Shown piece after piece: positions 11,790-25,469 of a stretch of 64,000 nt of DNA. The notes under the pieces are model-generated. The model did no database searches, was not told the DNA's origin, and worked only from the letters and a program-made list of their open reading frames with translations. A program made the position numbers and the translations under genes. The stretch is from Tipula vernalis (Eukaryota > Arthropoda > Insecta > Diptera > Tipulidae), in assembly GCA_958295665.1 (NCBI GenBank), contig OY282558.1, positions 48,739,389 to 48,803,388 on the forward strand, given 5' to 3'. Within the stretch, counting starts at the first letter, position 1. Each line of letters starts with the position of its first letter.

Positions 11790-14194
11790 TTAAGAAATAA
11801 TCGAGCAATCAAAATGAAAATTGTCACAGCAATTACAGGTCCCGAAACCTATTGATAGAGGCATCAACCATCGTAATCGGAGCATTTTAGATTTTAGCCG
11901 CCCAAAAACTTGTGGGCTATAGCAGAGTTGATTTTCAATAAAATTGAATTTTCTAAGAAATGTTAAGAAATAATCGAGCAATCAAAATGCAAATTGTCAC
12001 AGCAATTACAGTTCCCGAAACCTATTGATAGAGGCATCAACCATCGTAATCGGAGTATTTTAGATTTTAGCCGCCCAAAAACTTGTGGGCTATAGCACAG
12101 TTGATTTTCAATAAAATTGAATTTTCTAAGAAATGTTAAGAAATAATTGAGCAATCAAAACGCAAATTGTCACAGCAATTACAGATCCCAAAACCTATTG
12201 ATAGAGGCATCAACCATCGTAATCGGAGCATTTTAGATTTTAGCCGCTCAAAAACTTGTGGGCTATAGCACAGTTGATTTTCAATAAAATTGAATTTTCT
12301 AAGAAATGTTTAGAAATAATCGAGCAATCAAAATGCAAATTGTCACAGCAATTACAGGTCCCGAAACCTATTGATAGAGGCATCAACCATCGTAATCGGA
12401 GCATTTTAGATTTTAGCCGCCCAAAAACTTGTGGGCTATAGCACAGTTGATTTTCAATAAAATTGAATTTTCTAAGAAATGTTAAGAAATAATCGAGCAA
12501 TCAAAATGCAAATTGTCACAGCAATTACAGGTCCCGAAACCTATTGATAGAGGCATCAACCATCGTAATCGGAGCATTTTAGATTTTAGCCGCCCAAAAA
12601 CTTGTGGGCTATAGCACAGTTGATTTTCAATAAAATTGAATTTTCTAAGAAATGTTAAGAAATAATCGAGCAATCAAAATGAAAATTGTCACAGCAATTA
12701 CAGGTCCCGAAACCTATTGATAGAGGCATCAACCATCGTAATCGGAGCATTTTAGATTTTAGCCGCCCAAAAACTTGTGGGCTATAGCAGAGTTGATTTT
12801 CAATAAAATTGAATTTTCTAAGAAATGTTAAGAAATAATCGAGCAATCAAAATGCAAATTGTCACAGCAATTACAGTTCCCGAAACCTATTGATAGAGGC
12901 ATCAACCATCGTAATCGGAGTATTTTAGATTTTAGCCGCCCAAAAACTTGTGGGCTATAGCACAGTTGATTTTCAATAAAATTGAATTTTCTAAGAAATG
13001 TTAAGAAATAATCGAGCAATCAAAACGCAAATTGTCACAGCAATTACAGATCCCAAAACCTATTGATAGAGGCATCAACCATCGTAATCGGAGCATTTTA
13101 GATTTTAGCCGCTCAAAAACTTGTGGGCTATAGCACAGTTGATTTTCAATAAAATTGAATTTTCTAAGAAATGTTTAGAAATAATCGAGCAATCAAAATG
13201 CAAATTGTCACAGCAATTACAGGTCCCGAAACCTATTGATAGAGGCATCAACCATCGTAATCGGAGCATTTTAGATTTTAGCCGCCCAAAAACTTGTGGG
13301 CTATAGCACAGTTGATTTTCAATAAAATTGAATTTTCTAAGAAATGTTAAGAAATAATCGAGCAATCAAAATGCAAATTGTCACAGCAATTACAGGTCCC
13401 GAAACCTATTGATAGAGGCATCAACCATCGTAATCGGAGCATTTTAGATTTTAGCCGCCCAAAAACTTGTGGGCTATAGCACAGTTGATTTTCAATAAAA
13501 TTGAATTTTCTAAGAAATGTTAAGAAATAATCGAGCAATCAAAATGAAAATTGTCACAGCAATTACAGGTCCCGAAACCTATTGATAGAGGCATCAACCA
13601 TCGTAATCGGAGCATTTTAGATTTTAGCCGCCCAAAAACTTGTGGGCTATAGCAGAGTTGATTTTCAATAAAATTGAATTTTCTAAGAAATGTTAAGAAA
13701 TAATCGAGCAATCAAAATGCAAATTGTCACAGCAATTACAGTTCCCGAAACCTATTGATAGAGGCATCAACCATCGTAATCGGAGTATTTTAGATTTTAG
13801 CCGCCCAAAAACTTGTGGGCTATAGCACAGTTGATTTTCAATAAAATTGAATTTTCTAAGAAATGTTAAGAAATAATCGAGCAATCAAAACGCAAATTGT
13901 CACAGCAATTACAGATCCCAAAACCTATTGATAGAGGCATCAACCATCGTAATCGGAGCATTTTAGATTTTAGCCGCTCAAAAACTTGTGGGCTATAGCA
14001 CAGTTGATTTTCAATAAAATTGAATTTTCTAAGAAATGTTTAGAAATAATCGAGCAATCAAAATGCAAATTGTCACAGCAATTACAGGTCCCGAAACCTA
14101 TTGATAGAGGCATCAACCATCGTAATCGGAGCATTTTAGATTTTAGCCGCCCAAAAACTTGTGGGCTATAGCACAGTTGATTTTCAATAAAATT
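11790..14194 (+). repeat. HOR cluster B2: 865-bp 5-mer, nearly three units
   Basis: Between copies 2 and 3 of the 12-mer, monomer types recur every 865 bp (5 x 173). The GCAGAGTTG marker falls at about 11,931, 12,787 and 13,652. It is followed each time by a unit with CAGTTCC and GGAGTATTTT, an AAAACGC/AGATCCC unit, and a GTTTAG unit. The first unit is incomplete on its left and carries AATTGAGC at about 12,147, where the later units have AATCGAGC. Local amplification of the end of 12-mer copy 2 is the simplest reading. Confidence 0.7.
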
Positions 14195-16269
14195 TAATTT
14201 TCTAAGAAATGTTAAGAAATAATCGAGCAATCAAAATGCAAATTGTCACAGCAATTACAGGTCCCGAAACCTATTGATAGAGGCATCAACCATCGTAATC
14301 GGAGTATTTTAGATTTTAGCCGCCCAAAAACTTGTGGGCTATAGCACAGTTGATTTTCAATAAAATTGAATTTTCTAAGAAATGTTTAGAAATAATCGAG
14401 CAATCAAAATGCAAATTGTCACAGCAATTACAGGTCCCGAAACCTATTGATAGAGGCATCAACCATCGTAATCGGAGCATTTTAGATTTTAGCCGCCCAA
14501 AAACTTGTGGGCTATAGCACAGTTGATTTTCAATTAAATTGAATTTTCTAAGAAATGTTAAGAAATAATCGAGCAATCAAAATGCAAATTGTCACAGTAA
14601 TTACAGATCCCAAAACCTATTGATAGAGGCATCAACCATCGTAATCGGAGCATTTTAGATTTTAGCCGCTCAAAAACTTGTGGGCTATAGCACAGTTGAT
14701 TTTCAATAAAATTGAATTTTCTAAGAAATGTTAAGAAATAATCGAGCAATCAAAATGAAAATTGTCACAGCAATTACAGGTCCCGAAACCTATTGATAGA
14801 GGCATCAACCATCGTAATCGGAGCATTTTAGATTTTAGCCGCTCAAAAACTTGTGGGCTATAGCACAGTTGATTTTCAATAAAATTGAATTTTCTAAGAA
14901 ATGTTAAGAAATAATCGAGCAATCAAAATGAAAATTGTCACAGCAATTACAGGTCCCGAAACCTATTGATAGAGGCATCAACCATCGTAATCGGAGCATT
15001 TTAGATTTTAGCCGCCCAAAAACTTGTGGGCTATAGCAGAGTTGATTTTCAATAAAATTGAATTTTCTAAGAAATGTTAAGAAATAATCGAGCAATCAAA
15101 ATGCAAATTGTCACAGCAATTACAGTTCCCGAAACCTATTGATAGAGGCATCAACCATCGTAATCGGAGCATTTTAGATTTTAGCCGCTCAAAAACTTGT
15201 GGGCTATAGCACAGTTGATTTTCAATAAAATTGAATTTTCTAAGAAATGTTAAGAAATAATCGAGCAATCAAAATGCAAATTGTCACAGCAATTACAGGT
15301 CCCGAAACCTATTGATAGAGGCATCAACCATCGTAATCGGAGCATTTTAGATTTTAGCCGCCCAAAAACGTGTGGGCTATAGCACAGTTGATTTTCAATA
15401 AAATTGAATTTTCTAAGAAATGTTAAGAAATAATCGAGCAATCAAAATGAAAATTGTCACAGCAATTACAGGTCCCGAAACCTATTGATAGAGGCATCAA
15501 CCATCGTAATCGGAGCATTTTAGATTTTAGCCGCTCAAAAACTTGTGGGCTATAGCACAGTTGATTTTCAATAAAATTGAATTTTCTAAGAAATGTTAAG
15601 AAATAATCGAGCAATCAAAATGAAAATTGTCACAGCAATTACAGGTCCCGAAACCTATTGATAGAGGCATCAACCATCGTAATCGGAGCATTTTAGATTT
15701 TAGCCGCCCAAAAACTTGTGGGCTATAGCAGAGTTGATTTTCAATAAAATTGAATTTTCTAAGAAATGTTAAGAAATAATCGAGCAATCAAAATGCAAAT
15801 TGTCACAGCAATTACAGTTCCCGAAACCTATTGATAGAGGCATCAACCATCGTAATCGGAGTATTTTAGATTTTAGCCGCCCAAAAACTTGTGGGCTATA
15901 GCACAGTTGATTTTCAATAAAATTGAATTTTCTAAGAAATGTTAAGAAATAATTGAGCAATCAAAACGCAAATTGTCACAGCAATTACAGATCCCAAAAC
16001 CTATTGATAGAGGCATCAACCATCGTAATCGGAGCATTTTAGATTTTAGCCGCTCAAAAACTTGTGGGCTATAGCACAGTTGATTTTCAATAAAATTGAA
16101 TTTTCTAAGAAATGTTTAGAAATAATCGAGCAATCAAAATGCAAATTGTCACAGCAATTACAGGTCCCGAAACCTATTGATAGAGGCATCAACCATCGTA
16201 ATCGGAGCATTTTAGATTTTAGCCGCCCAAAAACTTGTGGGCTATAGCACAGTTGATTTTCAATAAAAT
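13510..16269 (+). repeat. Copy of 9.70-12.46 kb at an offset of 3,806 bp
   Basis: Variant order at 9,704-12,463 is repeated at 13,510-16,269 with a constant shift of 3,806 bp (22 monomers). Corresponding pairs include ATTAAATTG (10,727 and 14,533), AACGTGTGGG (11,562 and 15,368) and AATTGAGC (about 12,147 and 15,953). Small differences remain, such as GTCATAGTAATT at 10,786 against GTCACAGTAATT in the copy. The block therefore predates some point mutations. Confidence 0.7.
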
Positions 16270-17498
16270 TTAATTTTCTAAGAAATGTTAAGAAATAATC
16301 GAGCAATCAAAATGCAAATTGTCACAGCAATTACAGGTCCCGAAACCTATTGATAGAGGCATCAACCATCGTAATCGGAGTATTTTAGATTTTAGCCGCT
16401 CAAAAACTTGTGGGCTATAGCACAGTTGATTTTCAATAAAATTGAATTTTCTAAGAAATGTTTAGAAATAATCGAGCAATCAAAATGCAAATTGTCACAG
16501 CAATTACAGGTCCCGAAACCTATTGATAGAGGCATCAACCATCGTAATCGGAGCATTTTAGATTTTAGCCGCCCAAAAACTTGTGGGCTATAGCACAGTT
16601 GATTGTCAATAAAATTGAATTTTCTAAGAAATGTTAAGAAATAATCGAGCAATCAAAATGCAAATTGTCACAGCAATTACAGGTCCCGAAACCTATTGAT
16701 AGAGGCATCAACCATCGTAATCGGAGCATTTTAGATTTTAGCCGCCCAAAAACTTGTGGGCTATAGCACAGTTGATTTTCAATAAAATTTAATTTTCTAA
16801 GAAATGTTAAGAAATAATCGAGCAATCAAAATGCAAATTGTCACAGCAATTACAGGTCCCGAAACCTATTGATAGAGGCATCAACCATCGTAATCGGAGT
16901 ATTTTAGATTTTAGCCGCCCAAAAACTTGTGGGCTATAGCACAGTTGATTTTCAATAAAATTGAATTTTCTAAGAAATGTTAAGAAATAATCGAGCAATC
17001 AAAACGCAAATTGTCACAGCAATTACAGATCCCAAAACCTATTGATAGAGGCATCAACCATCGTAATCGGAGCATTTTAGATTTTAGCCGCTCAAAAACT
17101 TGTGGGCTATAGCACAGTTGATTTTCAATAAAATTGAATTTTCTAAGAAATGTTTAGAAATAATCGAGCAATCAAAATGCAAATTGTCACAGCAATTACA
17201 GGTCCCGACACCTATTGATAGAGGCATCAACCATCGTAATCGGAGCATTTTAGATTTTAGCCGCCCAAAAACTTGTGGGCTATAGCACAGTTGATTTTCA
17301 ATAAAATTGAATTTTCTAAGAAATGTTAAGAAATAATCGAGCAATCAAAATGAAAATTGTCACAGCAATTACAGGTCCCGAAACCTATTGATAGAGGCAT
17401 CAACCATCGTAATCGGAGCATTTTAGATTTTAGCCGCTCAAAAACTTGTGGGCTATAGCACAGTTGATTTTCAATAAAATTGAATTTTCTAAGAAATG

Positions 17499-18722
17499 TT
17501 AAGAAATAATCGAGCAATCAAAATGAAAATTGTCACAGCAATTACAGGTCCCGAAACCTATTGATAGAGGCATCAACCATCGTAATCGGAGCATTTTAGA
17601 TTTTAGCCGCCCAAAAACTTGTGGGCTATAGCACAGTTGATTTCCAATAAAATTGAATTTTCTAAGAAATGTTAAGAAATAATTGAGCAATCAAAATGCA
17701 AATTGTCACAGCAAAAACAGGCCCCGAAACCTATTGATAGAGGCATCAACCATCGTAATCGGAGCATTTTAGATTTTAGCCGCCCAAAAACTTGTGGGCT
17801 ATAGCACAGTTGATTTTCAATAAAATTGAATTTTCTAAGAAATGTTAAGAAATAATCGAGCAATCAAAATGCAAATTGTCACAGCAATTACAGGTCCCGA
17901 AACCTATTGATAGAGGCATCAACCATCGTAATCGGAGCATTTTAGATTTTAGCCGCTCAAAAACTTGTGGGCTATAGCACAGTTGATTTTCAATAAAATT
18001 GAATTTTCTAAGAAATGTTAAGAAATAATCGAGCAATCAAAATGAAAATTGTCACAGCAATTACAGGTCCCGAAACCTATTGATAGAGGCATCAACCATC
18101 GTAATCGGAGCATTTTAGATTTTAGCCGCTCAACAACTTGTGGGGACAGTTGATTTTCAATAAAATTGAAATTTCTAAGAAATGTTAAGAAATAATCGAG
18201 CAATCAAAATGCAAATTGTCACAGCAATTACAGGTCCCGAAACCTATTGATAGAGGTATCAACCATCGTAATCGGAGCATTTTAGATTTTAGCCGCCCAA
18301 AAACTTGTGGGCTATAGCACAGTTGATTTTCAATAAAATTGAATTTTCTAAGAAATGTTAAGAAATAATCGAGCAATCAAAATGAAAATTGTCACAGCAA
18401 TTACAGGTCCCGAAACCTATTGATAGAGGCATCAACCATCGTAATCGGAGCATTTTAGATTTTAGCCGCCCAAAAACTTGTGGGCTATAGCACAGTTGAT
18501 TTTCAATAAAATTGAATTTTCTAAGAAATGTTAAGAAATAATTGAGCAATCAAAATGCAAATTGTCACAGCAAAAACAGGCCCCGAAACCTATTGATAGA
18601 GGCATCAACCATCGTAATCGGAGCATTTTAGATTTTAGCCGCCCAAAAACTTGTGGGCTATAGCACAGTTGATTTTCAATAAAATTGAATTTTCTAAGAA
18701 ATGTTAAGAAATAATCGAGCAA
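17499..18722 (+). repeat. Duplicated pair marked by AAAAACAGGCCCCG, offset 859 bp
   Basis: The variant GCAAAAACAGGCCCCG, which creates a GGCC site, occurs near 17,711 and 18,570. That is 859 bp apart, or five monomers minus the 6-bp deletion at about 18,141. The unit before each marker is also shared, with GAAAATT and AATTGAGC. This is a small local duplication. Confidence 0.65.
18131..18150 (+). repeat. 6-bp deletion spanning the GCTATAGC palindrome
   Basis: The unit reads CTTGTGGGGACAGTTG where the consensus has CTTGTGGGCTATAGCACAGTTG, so the palindrome is lost. The same unit has two more private changes, CTCAACAAC and GAAATTTC. It is the only unit in the window without any trace of the palindrome core. 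Confidence 0.9.
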
Positions 18723-19332
18723 TAAAAATGCAAATTGTCACAGCAATTACAGGTCCCGAAACCTATTGATAGAGGCATCAACCATCGTAATCGGAGCATT
18801 TTAGATTTTAGCCGCTCAAAAAATTGTGGGCTATAGCACAGTTGATTTTCAATAAAATTGAATTTTCTAAGAAATGTTAAGAAATAATCGAGCAATCAAA
18901 ATGCAAATTGTCACAGCAATTACAGGTTCCGAAACCTATTGATAGAGGCATCAACCATCGAAATCGGAGCATTTTAGATTTTAGCCGCCCAAAAACTTGT
19001 GGGCTATAGCACAGTTGATTTTCAATAAAATTGAATTTTCTAAGAAATGTTAAGAAATAATCGAGCAATCAAAATGCAAATTGTCACAGCAATTACAGGT
19101 CCCGAAACCTATTGATAGAGGCATCAACCATCGTAATCGGAGCATTTTAGATTTTAGCCGCCCAAAAACTTGTGGGCTATAGCACAGTTGATTTTCAATA
19201 AAATTGAATTTTCTAAGAAATGTTAAGAAATAATCGAGCAATCAAAATGCAAATTGTCACAGCAATTACAGGTCCCGAAACCTATTGATAGAGGCATCAA
19301 CCATCGTAATCGGAGCATTTTAGATTTTAGCC

Positions 19333-19349
19333 GCCCAAAAAATTTTGTG
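19333..19349 (+). repeat. 2-bp length gain, CCCAAAAAATTTTGTGGG
   Basis: The consensus CCCAAAAACTTGTGGG is replaced by a form two bases longer. The same form recurs at about 20,892-20,909, where it follows a private GCAGCCC. The two copies are 1,558 bp apart, close to nine monomers, so the second is probably a copy of the first. Confidence 0.85.
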
Positions 19350-19694
19350 GGCTATAGCACAGTTGATTTTCAATAAAATTGAATTTTCTAAGAAATGTTA
19401 AGAAATAATCGAGCAATCAAAACGCAAATTGTCACAGCAATTACAGGTCCCAAAACCTATTGATAGAGGCATCAACCATCGTAATCGGAGCATTTTAGAT
19501 TTTAGCCGCTCAAAAACTTGTGGGCTATAGCACAGTTGATTTTCAATAAAATTGAATTTTCTAAGAAATGTTAAGAAATAATCGAGCAATCAAAATGCAA
19601 ATTGTCACAGCAATTACAGGTCCCGACACCTATTGATAGAGGCATCAACCATCGTAATCGGAGCATTTTAGAATTTAGCCGCTCAAAAACTTGT

Positions 19695-19710
19695 GGGCTA
19701 TACACAGTTG
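19695..19710 (+). repeat. 1-bp deletion in the palindrome (CTATACACAG)
   Basis: GGCTATAGCACAG is shortened to GGCTATACACAG. It is seen once, in a unit that also carries GAATTTAGCC in place of GATTTTAGCC. Confidence 0.85.
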
Positions 19711-22700
19711 ATTTTCAATAAAATTGAATTTTCTAAGAAATGTTAAGAAATAATCGAGCAATCAAAATGCAAATTGTCACAGCAATTACAGGTCCCGAAA
19801 CCTATTGATAGAGGCATCAACCATCGTAATCGGAGCATTTTAGATTTTAGCCGCCCAAAAACTTATGGGCTATAGCACAGTTGATTTTCAATAAAATTGA
19901 ATTTTCTAAGAAATGTTAAGAAATAATCGAGCAATCAAAATGCAAATTGTCACAGCAATTACAGGTCCCGAAACCTATTGATAGAGGCATCAACCATCGT
20001 AATCGGAGCATTTTAGATTTTAGCCGCTCAAAAACTTGTGGGCTATAGCACAGTTGATTTTCAATAAAATTGAATTTTCTAAGAAATGTTAAGAAATAAT
20101 TGAGCAATCAAAATGCAAATTGTCACAGCAATTACAGGTCCCGAAACCTATTGATAGAGGCATCAACCATCGTAATCGGAGCATTTTAGATTTTAGCCGC
20201 CCAAAAACTTGGGGGCTATAGCACAGTTGATTTTCAATAAAATTAAATTTTCTAAGAAATGTTAAGAAATAATCGAGCAATCAAAATGCAAATTGTCACA
20301 GCAATTACAGGTCCCGAAACCTATTGATAGAGGTATCAACCATCGTAATCGGAGCATTTTAGATTTTAGCCGCCCAAAAACTTGTGGGCTATAGCACAGT
20401 TGATTTTCAATAAAATTGAATTTTCTAAGAAATGTTAAGAAATAATCGAGCAATCAAAATGCAAATTGTCACAGCAATTACAGGTCCCGAAACCTATTGA
20501 TAGAGGCATCAACCATCGTAATCGGAGCATTTTAGATTTTAGCCGCTCAAAAACTTGTGGGCTATAGCACAGTTGATTTTCAATAAAATTGAATTTTCTA
20601 AGAAATGTTAAGAAATAATCGAGCAATCAAAATGCAAATTTTCACAGCAATTACAGGTCCCGAAACCTATTGATAGAGGCATCAACCATCGTAATCGGAG
20701 CATTTTAGATTTTAGCCGCCCAAAAACTTGTGGGCTATAGCACAGTTGATTTTCAATAAAATTGAATTTTCTAAGAAATGTTAAGAAATAATCGAGCAAT
20801 CAAAATGCAAATTGTCACAGCAATTACAGGTCCCGAAACCTATTGATAGAGGCATCAACCATCGTAATCGGAGCATTTTAGATTTTAGCAGCCCAAAAAA
20901 TTTTGTGGGCTATAGCACAGTTGATTTTCAATAAAATTGAATTTTCTAAGAAATGTTAAGAAATAATCGAGCAATCAAAACGCAAATTGTCACAGCAATT
21001 ACAGATCCCAAAACCTATTGATAGAGGCATCAACCATCGTAATCGGAGCATTTTAGATTTTAGCCGCCCAAAAACTTGTGGGCTATAACACAGTTGATTT
21101 TCAATAAAATTGAATTTTCTAAGAAATGTTAAGAAATAATAGAGCAATCAAAATGCAAATTGTCACAGCAATTACAGATCCCAAAACCTATTGATAGAGG
21201 CATCAACCATCGTAATCGGAGCATTTTAGATTTTAGCCGCCCAAAAACTTGTGGGCTATAGCACAGTTGATTTTCAATAAAATTGAATTTCTAAGAAATG
21301 TTAAGAAATAATCGAGCAATCAAAATGCAAATTGTCACAGAAATTACAGGTCCCGAAACTTATTGATAGAGACATCAACCATCGTAATCGGAGCATTTTA
21401 GATTTTAGCCGCTCAAAAATTTGTGGGCTATAGCACAGTTGATTTTCAATAAAATTAAATTTTCTAAAAAATATTAAGAAATAATCGAGCAATCAAAATG
21501 CAAATTGTCACAGCAATTACAGGTCCCGAAACCTATTGATAGAGGTATCAACCATCGTAATCGGAGCATTTTAGATTTTAGCCGCCCAAAAACTTGTGGG
21601 CTATAGCACAGTTGATTTTCAATAAAATTGAATTTTCTAAGAAATGTTAAGAAATAATCGAGCAATCAAAATGCAAATTGTCACAGCAATTACAGTTCCC
21701 GAAACCTATTGATAGAGGCATCAACCATCGTAATCGGAGTATTTTAGATTTTAGCCGCCCAAAAACTTGTGGGCTATAGCATAGTTGATTTTCAATAAAA
21801 TTGAATTTTCTAAGAAATGTTAAGAAATAATAGAGCAATCAAAATGCAAATTGTCACAGCAATTACAGATCCCAAAACCTATTGATAGAGGCATCAACCA
21901 TCGTAATCGGAGCATTTTAGATTTTAGCCGCCCAAAAACTTGTGGGCTATAGCACAGTTGATTTTCAATAAAATTGAATTTTCTAAGAAATGTTTAGAAA
22001 TAATCGAGCAATCAAAATGCAAATTGTCACAGCAATTACAGGTCCCGACACCTATTGATAGAGGTATCAACCATCGTAATCGGAGCATTTTAGATTTTAG
22101 CCGCTCAAAAACTTGTGGGCTATAGCACAGTTGATTTTCAATAAAATTGAATTTTTTAAGAAATGTTAAGAAATAATCGAGCAATCAAAATGCAAATTGT
22201 CACAGCAATTACAGGTCCCGAAACTTATTGATAGAGACATCAACCATCGTAATCGGAGCATTTTAGATTTTAGCCGCTCAAAAATTTGTGGGCTATAGCA
22301 CAGTTGATTTTCAATAAAATTAAATTTTCTAAAAAATATTAAGAAATAATCGAGCAATCAAAATGCAAATTGTCACAGCAATTACAGGTCCCGAAACCTA
22401 TTGATAGAGGTATCAACCATCGTAATCGGAGCATTTTAGATTTTAGCCGCCCAAAAACTTGTGGGCTATAGCACAGTTGATTTTCAATAAAATTGAATTT
22501 TCTAAGAAATGTTAAGAAATAATCGAGCAATCAAAATGCAAATTGTCACAGCAATTACAGTTCCCGAAACCTATTGATAGAGGCATCAACCATCGTAATC
22601 GGAGTATTTTAGATTTTAGCCGCCCAAAAACTTGTGGGCTATAGCATAGTTGATTTTCAATAAAATTGAATTTTCTAAGAAATGTTAAGAAATAACTGAG

Positions 22701-25469
22701 CAATCAAAATGCAAATTGTCACAGCAAAAACATGTCCCGAAACCTATTGATAGAGGCATCAACCATCGTAATCGGAGCATTTTAGATTTTAGCCGCCCAA
22801 AAACTTGTGGGCTATAGCACAGTTGATTTTCAATAAAATTGAATTTCTAAGAAATGTTAAGAAATAATCGAGCAATCAAAATGCAAATTGTCACAGAAAT
22901 TACAGGTCCCGAAACTTATTGATAGAGACATCAACCATCGTAATCGGAGCATTTTAGATTTTAGCCGCTCAAAAATTTGTGGGCTATAGCACAGTTGATT
23001 TTCAATAAAATTAAATTTTCTAAAAAATATTAAGAAATAATCGAGCAATCAAAATGCAAATTGTCACAGCAATTACAGGTCCCGAAACCTATTGATAGAG
23101 GTATCAACCATCGTAATCGGAGCATTTTAGATTTTAGCCGCCCAAAAACTTGTGGGCTATAGCACAGTTGATTTTCAATAAAATTGAATTTTCTAAGAAA
23201 TGTTAAGAAATAATCGAGCAATCAAAATGCAAATTGTCACAGCAATTACAGGTCCCGAAACCTATGAATAGAGGCATCAACCATCGTAATCGGAGCATTT
23301 TAGATTTTAGCCGCTCAAAAACTTGTGGGCTATAGCACAGTTGATTTTCAATAAAATTGAATTTTCTAAGAAATGTTTAGAAATAATCGAGCAATCAAAA
23401 TGCAAATTGTCACAGCAATTACAGGTCCCGACACCTATTGATAGAGGTATCAACCATCGTAATCGGAGCATTTTAGATTTTAGCCGCTCAAAAACTTGTG
23501 GGCTATAGCACAGTTGATTTTCAATAAAATTGAATTTCTAAGAAATGTTAAGAAATAATCGAGCAATCAAAATGCAAATTGTCACAGCAATTACAGGTCC
23601 CGAAACCTATTGATAGAGGCATCAACCATCGTAATCGGAGTATTTTAGATTTTAGCCGCCCAAAAACTTGTGGGCTATAGCACAGTTGATTTTCAATAAA
23701 ATTTAATTTTCTAAGAAATGTTAAGAAATAATCGAGCAATCAAAATGCAAATTGTCACAGCAATTACAGGTCCCGAAACCTATTGATAGAGGCATCAACC
23801 ATCGTAATCGGAGTATTTTAGATTTTAGCCGCCCAAAAACTTGTGGGCTATAGCATAGTTGATTTTCAATAAAATTGAATTTTCTAAGAAATGTTAAGAA
23901 ATAACTGAGCAATCAAAATGCAAATTGTCACAGCAAAAACAGGTCCCGAAACCTATTGATAGAGGCATCAACCATCGTAATCGGAGCATTTTAGATTTTA
24001 GCCGCCCAAAAACTTGTGGGCTATAGCACAGTTGATTTTCAATAAAATTGAATTTTCTAAGAAATGTTAAGAAATAATCGAGCAATCAAAATGCAAATTG
24101 TCACAGCAATTACAGTTCCCGAAACCTATTGATAGAGGCATCAACCATCGTAATCGGAGTATTTTAGATTTTAGCCGCCCAAAAACTTGTGGGCTATAGC
24201 ATAGTTGATTTTCAATAAAATTGAATTTTCTAAGAAATGTTAAGAAATAACTGAGCAATCAAAATGCAAATTGTCACAGCAAAAACATGTCCCGAAACCT
24301 ATTGATAGAGGCATCAACCATCGTAATCGGAGCATTTTAGATTTTAGCCGCCCAAAAACTTGTGGGCTATAGCACAGTTGATTTTCAATAAAATTAAATT
24401 TTCTAAAAAATATTAAGAAATAATCGAGCAATCAAAATGCAAATTGTCACAGCAATTACAGGTCCCGAAACCTATTGATAGAGGTATCAACCATCGTAAT
24501 CGGAGCATTTTAGATTTTAGCCGCCCAAAAACTTGTGGGCTATAGCACAGTTGATTTTCAATAAAATTGAATTTTCTAAGAAATGTTAAGAAATAATCGA
24601 GCAATCAAAATGCAAATTGTCACAGCAATTACAGTTCCCGAAACCTATTGATAGAGGCATCAACCATCGTAATCGGAGTATTTTAGATTTTAGCCGCCCA
24701 AAAACTTGTGGGCTATAGCATAGTTGATTTTCAATAAAATTGAATTTTCTAAGAAATGTTAAGAAATAATAGAGCAATCAAAATGCAAATTGTCACAGCA
24801 ATTACAGATCCCAAAACCTATTGATAGAGGCATCAACCATCGTAATCGGAGCATTTTAGATTTTAGCCGCCCAAAAACTTGTGGGCTATAGCACAGTTGA
24901 TTTTCAATAAAATTGAATTTTCTAAGAAATGTTTAGAAATAATCGAGCAATCAAAATGCAAATTGTCACAGCAATTACAGGTCCCGACACCTATTGATAG
25001 AGGTATCAACCATCGTAATCGGAGCATTTTAGATTTTAGCCGCTCAAAAACTTGTGGGCTATAGCACAGTTGATTTTCAATAAAATTGAATTTTTTAAGA
25101 AATGTTAAGAAATAATCGAGCAATCAAAATGCAAATTGTCACAGCAATTACAGGTCCCGAAACTTATTGATAGAGACATCAACCATCGTAATCGGAGCAT
25201 TTTAGATTTTAGCCGCTCAAAAACTTGTGGGCTATAGCACAGTTCATTTTCAATAAAATTGAATTTTCTAAGAAATGTTAAGAAATATTCGAGCAATCAA
25301 AATGCAAATTGTCACAGCAATTACAGGTTCCGAAACCTATTGATAGAGGCATCAACCATCGTAATCGGAGCATTTTAGATTTTAGCCGCCCAAAAACTTG
25401 TGGGCTATAGCACAGTTGATTTTCAATAAAATTGAATTTTCTAAGAAATGTTAAGAAATAATCGAGCAA

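Larger units (their letters stand above)
8651..16399 (+). repeat. HOR cluster B: 12-mer (2,076 bp) and its displaced copy
   Basis: The variant TTTTCAATTAAATTG occurs at 8651, 10727 and 14533. Copy 1 is 8,651-10,726 (2,076 bp, 12 monomers). Copy 2 starts at 10,727 and agrees until about 12,463. Copy 3 starts at 14,533 and agrees with copy 1 until about 16,399. The variant order is shared: a CAGTAATTACAGATCCC unit, GAAAATT units, GCAGAGTTG units, a CAGTTCC unit and an AAAACGC unit. AACGTGTGGG occurs only in copies 2 and 3 (11,562 and 15,368), so copy 3 derives from copy 2. Copy 3 and copy 1 share AATTTAATT (10,388 and 16,270), which copy 2 lacks, so the history includes more than one exchange. 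Confidence 0.75.
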
